From an uncultured Prevotella sp. (lineage in GTDB: Bacteria > Bacteroidota > Bacteroidia > Bacteroidales > Bacteroidaceae): a stretch of 10,194 nt of DNA. Both the position numbers and the translations under genes were made by a program. How positions within the stretch are numbered: the first letter of the stretch is position 1; each line of letters starts with the position of its first letter. The notes below the pieces were generated by a model. That model did no database searches and had not been told where the DNA came from. It saw nothing but the letters and a program-made list of their open reading frames with translations. The stretch covers positions 1 through 10,194 of the forward strand of contig CALZMK010000029.1 of assembly GCA_945788545.1 (NCBI GenBank), written 5' to 3'. This document shows, piece after piece, positions 9,001-10,194 of the stretch.

Positions 9001-10194
9001 ATATCGAGGGAGGCAACAATGGCACGCCTCAATCAGAATCAGGTAAATACGATGGCAAGAGCCATGTGCCAAAAGACCTCCAACGGTCAATAGACCTCCA
9101 ACAATATGTTGACTATACCTCAGACCGTGACCTTCTCGGCAATCCCCGTTTCATTGGTTCCAATGTGGATAACGGATGCTTTGAGACATGGTCAACGGGT
9201 GCAATGGATACTAAGTCTGGCAATGTAACTCCAAATGTCCTCTATGCCGATGCCTCCGCTGATAACTATAACGGTCAGAATTATCCGCACGAGGGTTCGG
9301 TGGTTTATCTGCAGCCAGCAGGTAAATTAGTATGTAAGAATATAACCGACGGAGCGGGTAATGTGACATCGCATTACTTTACCGATGTCAATCCCCTGCG
9401 CCCGGGCTACGTTCTGGCATTGGAGGGCGGTTCGCTCTACGGTCAGGGCAATACTATCGACCTCCGATATGTGGCAGCCGAGCGAACAATTGAGGGACAA
9501 TACTCCCTCGTCTCACTGCCATTTGACATGAACTACAAGACAGGGTATGCGGATGTCTCATCCGCAGCATCTGCCGTAATGCCCTTTGTCACCACCACCA
9601 CCTACGATTCCAACAATAACAATAATGTTACAGAGACAGCCGTTGCCCCATTCTATAGATATGAGTATGACGGTGAGGCACGAAGCAACTATAAGTACAG
9701 CTTTGCAGAGAGCAACTCTACATGCTGGGAACAGCTCGCTACAGACACCCGCACAGCCAACGAGGGTATGCTCATCGACCGAGGCTCTACAGCTACAAAG
9801 CAAACTCTTCGTTTCACCGCATACGGTGCGACAGCCGCTAGCTATCCTTATCGCGAGTCTGCCGATGAGGATTATGTCACCCTCACTCAATATGACGACC
9901 GCACATCAACCGACGGCGGCTCTGACTTCACCTCTGTATATAATATGGGATGGAATCTCAAGGGCATGCCTTATCTCATCAGTGCATATCCAATATCCCA
10001 GCTGATGGCAGATGGCTCGTATGCCATGAATGTGCCGCACGTCATATACACTATGAAACCCGATGGAAGCTATGACATGGCGAAGCAATCGTGGGCATCT
10101 TCTGATAACACACTCTCGCCCGGAGAAGCCTTCTTCACACAGACGGCAACCATCAACACAGAGGAGCATCTCCACTTTGCCCAGCTCTTCTATA
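1..10194 (+). CDS. Giant modular beta-helix surface protein, internal fragment (partial at both ends)
   Basis: One reading frame, with codons starting at base 3, is open across the entire window: 3,397 codons, no stop and no true start. The fragment alone would be roughly 360-370 kDa. It is rich in Asn, Asp, Gly, Thr and Ser and shows no membrane segment. Repeated landmarks (GSSW-like header turn, YGGF/WGGY turn, D-G-L strand, N-C coil ladder with GGGLY turns, closing DIGAYE) mark right-handed parallel beta-helix modules of the Pmp-like or DUF1565-like kind common in Bacteroidota. The last third of a kilobase-scale stretch (from 9186) is a non-helix region typical of proteins carrying a type IX secretion C-terminal tag. 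The inferred role is surface adhesion or a fibre-like exoprotein exported across both membranes; the ligand is unknown and no enzyme active site was recognised. The signal peptide, promoter and sorting tag must lie outside the window. Coding status is very secure, fold fairly secure, function tentative. Confidence 0.95.
3..230 (+). repeat. Module M0: C-terminal end of an upstream beta-helix module
   Basis: These 76 codons precede the first complete module header and look like the last strands of a module whose body lies upstream. The segment D-I-L-G (111-122) followed by C-V-L-G-A-F (141-158) lines up with D-L-L-G-N-P-R then D-N-G-C-F-E at the end of M6, and with the DIGAYE closing strand of M2. 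An acidic loop D-Y-D-T-D-G (63-80) resembles a calcium-binding D-x-D-x-D-G loop. An ATG at 33 is an internal Met, because codons upstream of it already read as part of the module. A linker follows (about 160-230). Confidence 0.6.
63..80 (+). other. D-x-D-x-D-G acidic loop in M0 (possible calcium site)
   Basis: Codons 63-80 read D-Y-D-T-D-G, followed by D-D-I. The spacing matches the core of EF-hand, dockerin and thrombospondin-type-3 calcium loops. There is no flanking helix pair or repeat series to prove such a domain; it sits shortly before the module-closing strand. Confidence 0.35.
231..1472 (+). repeat. Beta-helix module M1 (about 414 residues)
   Basis: The header strand V-F-I-D starts at 231. 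The G-S-S-W turn is at 288-299, followed by a helix with N-I-N-D-A-L-D-Y-V. The Y-G-G-F turn is at 474-485 and the V-D-G-L strand at 630-641. The coil ladder then shows I-R-N-C (759-770), V-E-N-C (849-860) and L-N-H-C (942-953), and a V-K-N-T-A-L coil near 1011. The module closes with D-I-G-A-I-E at 1455-1472. Cysteines recur at the same point of successive coils, as expected for inward-stacked ladder positions. Codon use is GC-rich: 40 of 60 bases in 661-720 are G or C by hand count. The GGG[IL]Y turns of M2 and M3 are absent here. Confidence 0.75.
1500..3077 (+). repeat. Beta-helix module M2 (about 526 residues), AT-rich
   Basis: The header V-I-Y-V-T-E-N-G begins at 1500 and G-S-S-W lies at 1539-1550. 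After S-N-A the expected helix is delayed by about 76 residues and resumes at L-Q-Y-A-V (from 1797). I-W-V-A-G-G-T-Y (1863-1886), R-G-G-F (1929-1940) and W-D-G-F (2271-2282) follow. The coil ladder has G-G-G-I-Y (2415-2429), G-G-G-M-Y (2517-2531) and G-G-G-I-F (2589-2603). A NLRLLGSS segment precedes the closing D-I-G-A-Y-E-Y at 3057-3077. It is the most canonical module in motifs yet the most AT-rich: 17/60 G+C in 2041-2100, 18/60 in 2461-2520, 16/60 in 2821-2880. It prefers AAT, GGT, TAT and AGA where other modules use AAC, GGC and CGC. Confidence 0.8.
1563..1790 (+). other. Insertion of about 76 residues in the M2 header
   Basis: In the other modules the G-S-S-W-like turn is followed within about 5-15 residues by the helix (for example GFSW then NLQKAIDAA in M6). 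In M2, S-N-A at 1551-1559 is followed by about 76 polar, charged residues before V-S-G-L-Q-Y-A-V resumes at 1788. The insert is Lys/Glu/Ser-rich, has no Cys and shows no recognisable domain. It may be a surface loop projecting from the start of the helix. Confidence 0.5.
3129..4517 (+). repeat. Beta-helix module M3 (about 463 residues)
   Basis: The header V-F-Y-V-T-Q-N-G-R-G starts at 3129. The GSSW turn is replaced by G-S-A-A-N-P, followed by C-W-T-K-L-Q-K-V-L-D-A-A. W-G-G-Y is at 3444-3455 and V-L-D-G-L-F-I at 3687-3707. The ladder is clear: H-I-R-N-C-V-V (3798-3818), G-G-G-L-Y (3843-3857), G-G-G-L-Y again (3921-3935) and G-G-G-I-S (4038-4052), then the coil A-N-S-V-L-F-W. The closing strand is D-I-G-A-R (4497-4511), where the aromatic of DIGAYE is replaced by Arg. 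Codon use returns to GC-rich choices within this module. Confidence 0.8.
6065..6072 (+). other. A8 homopolymer inside the coding sequence
   Basis: Eight consecutive adenines occur in the frame gcA AAA AAA Att. A slip backwards by one base would bring TGA at 6074-6076 into frame and end the protein at once. A slip forwards by one would run to a stop near 6355. It is the longest homopolymer I noticed in the window. No stimulatory pseudoknot or Shine-Dalgarno-like element was identified, so use as a switch is only a possibility. Confidence 0.5.
6207..6242 (+). repeat. In-frame 18-base tandem duplication within M4
   Basis: Bases 6207-6224 and 6225-6242 are adjacent 18-base units that match at 15 of 18 positions. 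They encode G-T-D-L-N-P and G-T-G-L-N-P. The unit is a whole number of codons, so the frame is kept. It lies in an acidic Pro/Gly-rich stretch between the last recognisable M4 coil and its closing strand, which looks like a flexible linker. The second unit begins in a CCCGGG palindrome shared with the end of the first. Slippage duplication is the simplest origin. Confidence 0.8.
6711..8087 (+). repeat. Beta-helix module M5 (about 459 residues)
   Basis: The header V-D-V-L-W-V-T starts at 6711. G-R-T-W (6765-6776) stands for GSSW and is followed by V-Q-R-A-I-E. R-G-G-Y lies at 6993-7004 and Y-L-D-G-L-T-F at 7197-7217. Coils include M-N-R-C-D-F-R-V-N (from about 7434), I-Y-N-S-V-F-H-S-N and H-N-S-V-L-W-C-N-N. 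A D-F-R-V-N-P-S-A-K-I-I-G-K-A segment (from about 7860) corresponds to the family's common DYRLxxGSPAIDAG-like strand. The end is E-R-G-A-Y-E-C (8067-8087). GGG turns are largely missing, so loops between coils look shorter or altered. Confidence 0.7.
8103..9185 (+). repeat. Beta-helix module M6 (about 361 residues), the last and shortest
   Basis: The header R-V-L-Y-V-N-P starts at 8103. G-F-S-W (8154-8165) is followed by N-L-Q-K-A-I-D-A-A. Y-G-S-L (8340-8351) occupies the YGGF position and F-D-G-L-L-I (8547-8564) the D-G strand. The ladder is short: A-L-R-N-S-I-I-A-N-N, L-Y-N-T-L-I-R-D-N and M-L-N-S-T-V, with Ser or Thr instead of Cys after Asn. No GGG turn is seen. Closure is D-L-L-G-N-P-R (9129-9149) then D-N-G-C-F-E (9168-9185), a divergent DIGAYE. 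A D-A-D-R-D-G loop sits at 8457-8474. It borders the non-helix C-terminal region and probably caps the helix array. Confidence 0.7.
8457..8474 (+). other. D-x-D-x-D-G acidic loop in M6 (possible calcium site)
   Basis: Codons 8457-8474 read D-A-D-R-D-G in the stretch between Y-G-S-L and F-D-G-L of M6. The core spacing matches calcium-binding loops. It occupies a different place in its module from the M0 loop, so the two are not simply homologous positions. Confidence 0.35.
9186..10194 (+). other. Post-helix C-terminal region of the giant protein (pre-sorting-domain region, incomplete)
   Basis: After M6 the header and ladder motifs stop. Visible landmarks are V-Y-L-Q-P-A-G-K-L-V (9303-9332), a strand resembling the 'PGAKL' segments of Bacteroidota exoproteins, then Y-S-L-V-S-L-P-F-D-M (9501-9530), G-W-N-L-K-G-M-P-Y-L (9948-9977) and P-G-E-A-F-F-T-Q-T (10119-10145). 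In Bacteroidota, 'WNLxGxPY' and 'xGEAFFxQ' segments commonly lie between an effector body and a C-terminal beta-sandwich tag recognised by the type IX secretion system. No tag is in view and the reading frame leaves the window open. The assignment rests on recalled family style, so the domain identity is an inference. Confidence 0.6.
9591..9626 (+). repeat. Short Thr and Asn homopolymer runs (ACC)4 and (AAY)5
   Basis: Four ACC codons (9591-9602) give T4, then after Y-D-S five AAC/AAT codons (9612-9626) give N5. Both lie in the post-helix region just after the SLPFDM segment, probably in a surface loop. The Asn codons alternate AAC and AAT, so the run is not a perfect microsatellite. Confidence 0.7.

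Noticed and set aside
9074..9102. An 11-base direct repeat (9074-9084 and 9092-9102) coding D-L-Q twice
   Set aside because: It is short, spaced by 18 bases and within a helical-looking stretch where D-L-Q could recur by chance; too little for a repeat element.
231..9185. Polysaccharide lyase or pectate lyase activity suggested by the beta-helix fold
   Set aside because: I saw no conserved catalytic Asp/Arg/Lys arrangement of those enzyme families. Pmp-like coil ladders and multi-module architecture fit an adhesin or structural role better.
1..10194. CRISPR arrays, tRNA or rRNA genes, insertion sequences, invertible promoters
   Set aside because: No regularly spaced identical repeats, no cloverleaf-like segments, no transposase motifs and no convincing long inverted repeats were seen; the window is coding throughout.

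Overview
The whole window lies inside one very large protein-coding gene on the + strand. Reading codons from base 3 (codon starts at positions divisible by 3), there is no stop codon from the first base to the last. That gives 3,397 consecutive codons, with neither the real start nor the real stop in the window. I found no second gene, RNA gene, promoter, terminator, mobile element or CRISPR array, and nothing here is intergenic.

The protein is a string of related modules that look like secreted right-handed parallel beta-helix (polymorphic-outer-membrane-protein-like) units of Bacteroidota. Most modules have the same order of landmarks: a header strand such as FYVTQNG or IYVTENG; a G-S-S-W-like turn; a helix like LQKVLDAA; a YGGF/WGGY/RGGY-type turn; a D-G-[LFV] strand; a ladder of short coils with N-C or N-N positions and GGG[IL]Y turns; an N-[ST]-[IV]-[LF]-W-x-N-like coil; and a closing D-I-G-A-Y-E-type strand. 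I delimit the tail of one module (bases 3-230), then six complete modules: M1 231-1472, M2 1500-3077, M3 3129-4517, M4 4563-6671, M5 6711-8087 and M6 8103-9185. Linkers are only about 5 to 17 residues. From about 9186 the helix gives way to a different region with YSLVSLPFDM, GWNLKGMPYL and PGEAFFTQT, of the kind that often precedes the C-terminal sorting domain of type IX secretion substrates. I therefore expect the gene to end not far beyond the right edge.

The likely source is a Bacteroidales bacterium, perhaps Prevotella-like, from a gut, oral or rumen community. This rests on protein style and codon use, not on a marker gene. The likely role is a cell-surface or secreted giant adhesin or fibre-like protein; no catalytic motif was recognised.

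The most unusual points are the size and uninterrupted modularity, one module (M2, about 1500-3080) with much lower GC than its neighbours and an extra insertion in its header, and the large spread of module lengths (about 360 to 700 residues). Smaller points are a fresh-looking 18-base in-frame tandem duplication in M4, an A8 tract next to an out-of-frame stop, and D-x-D-x-D-G loops in two modules.
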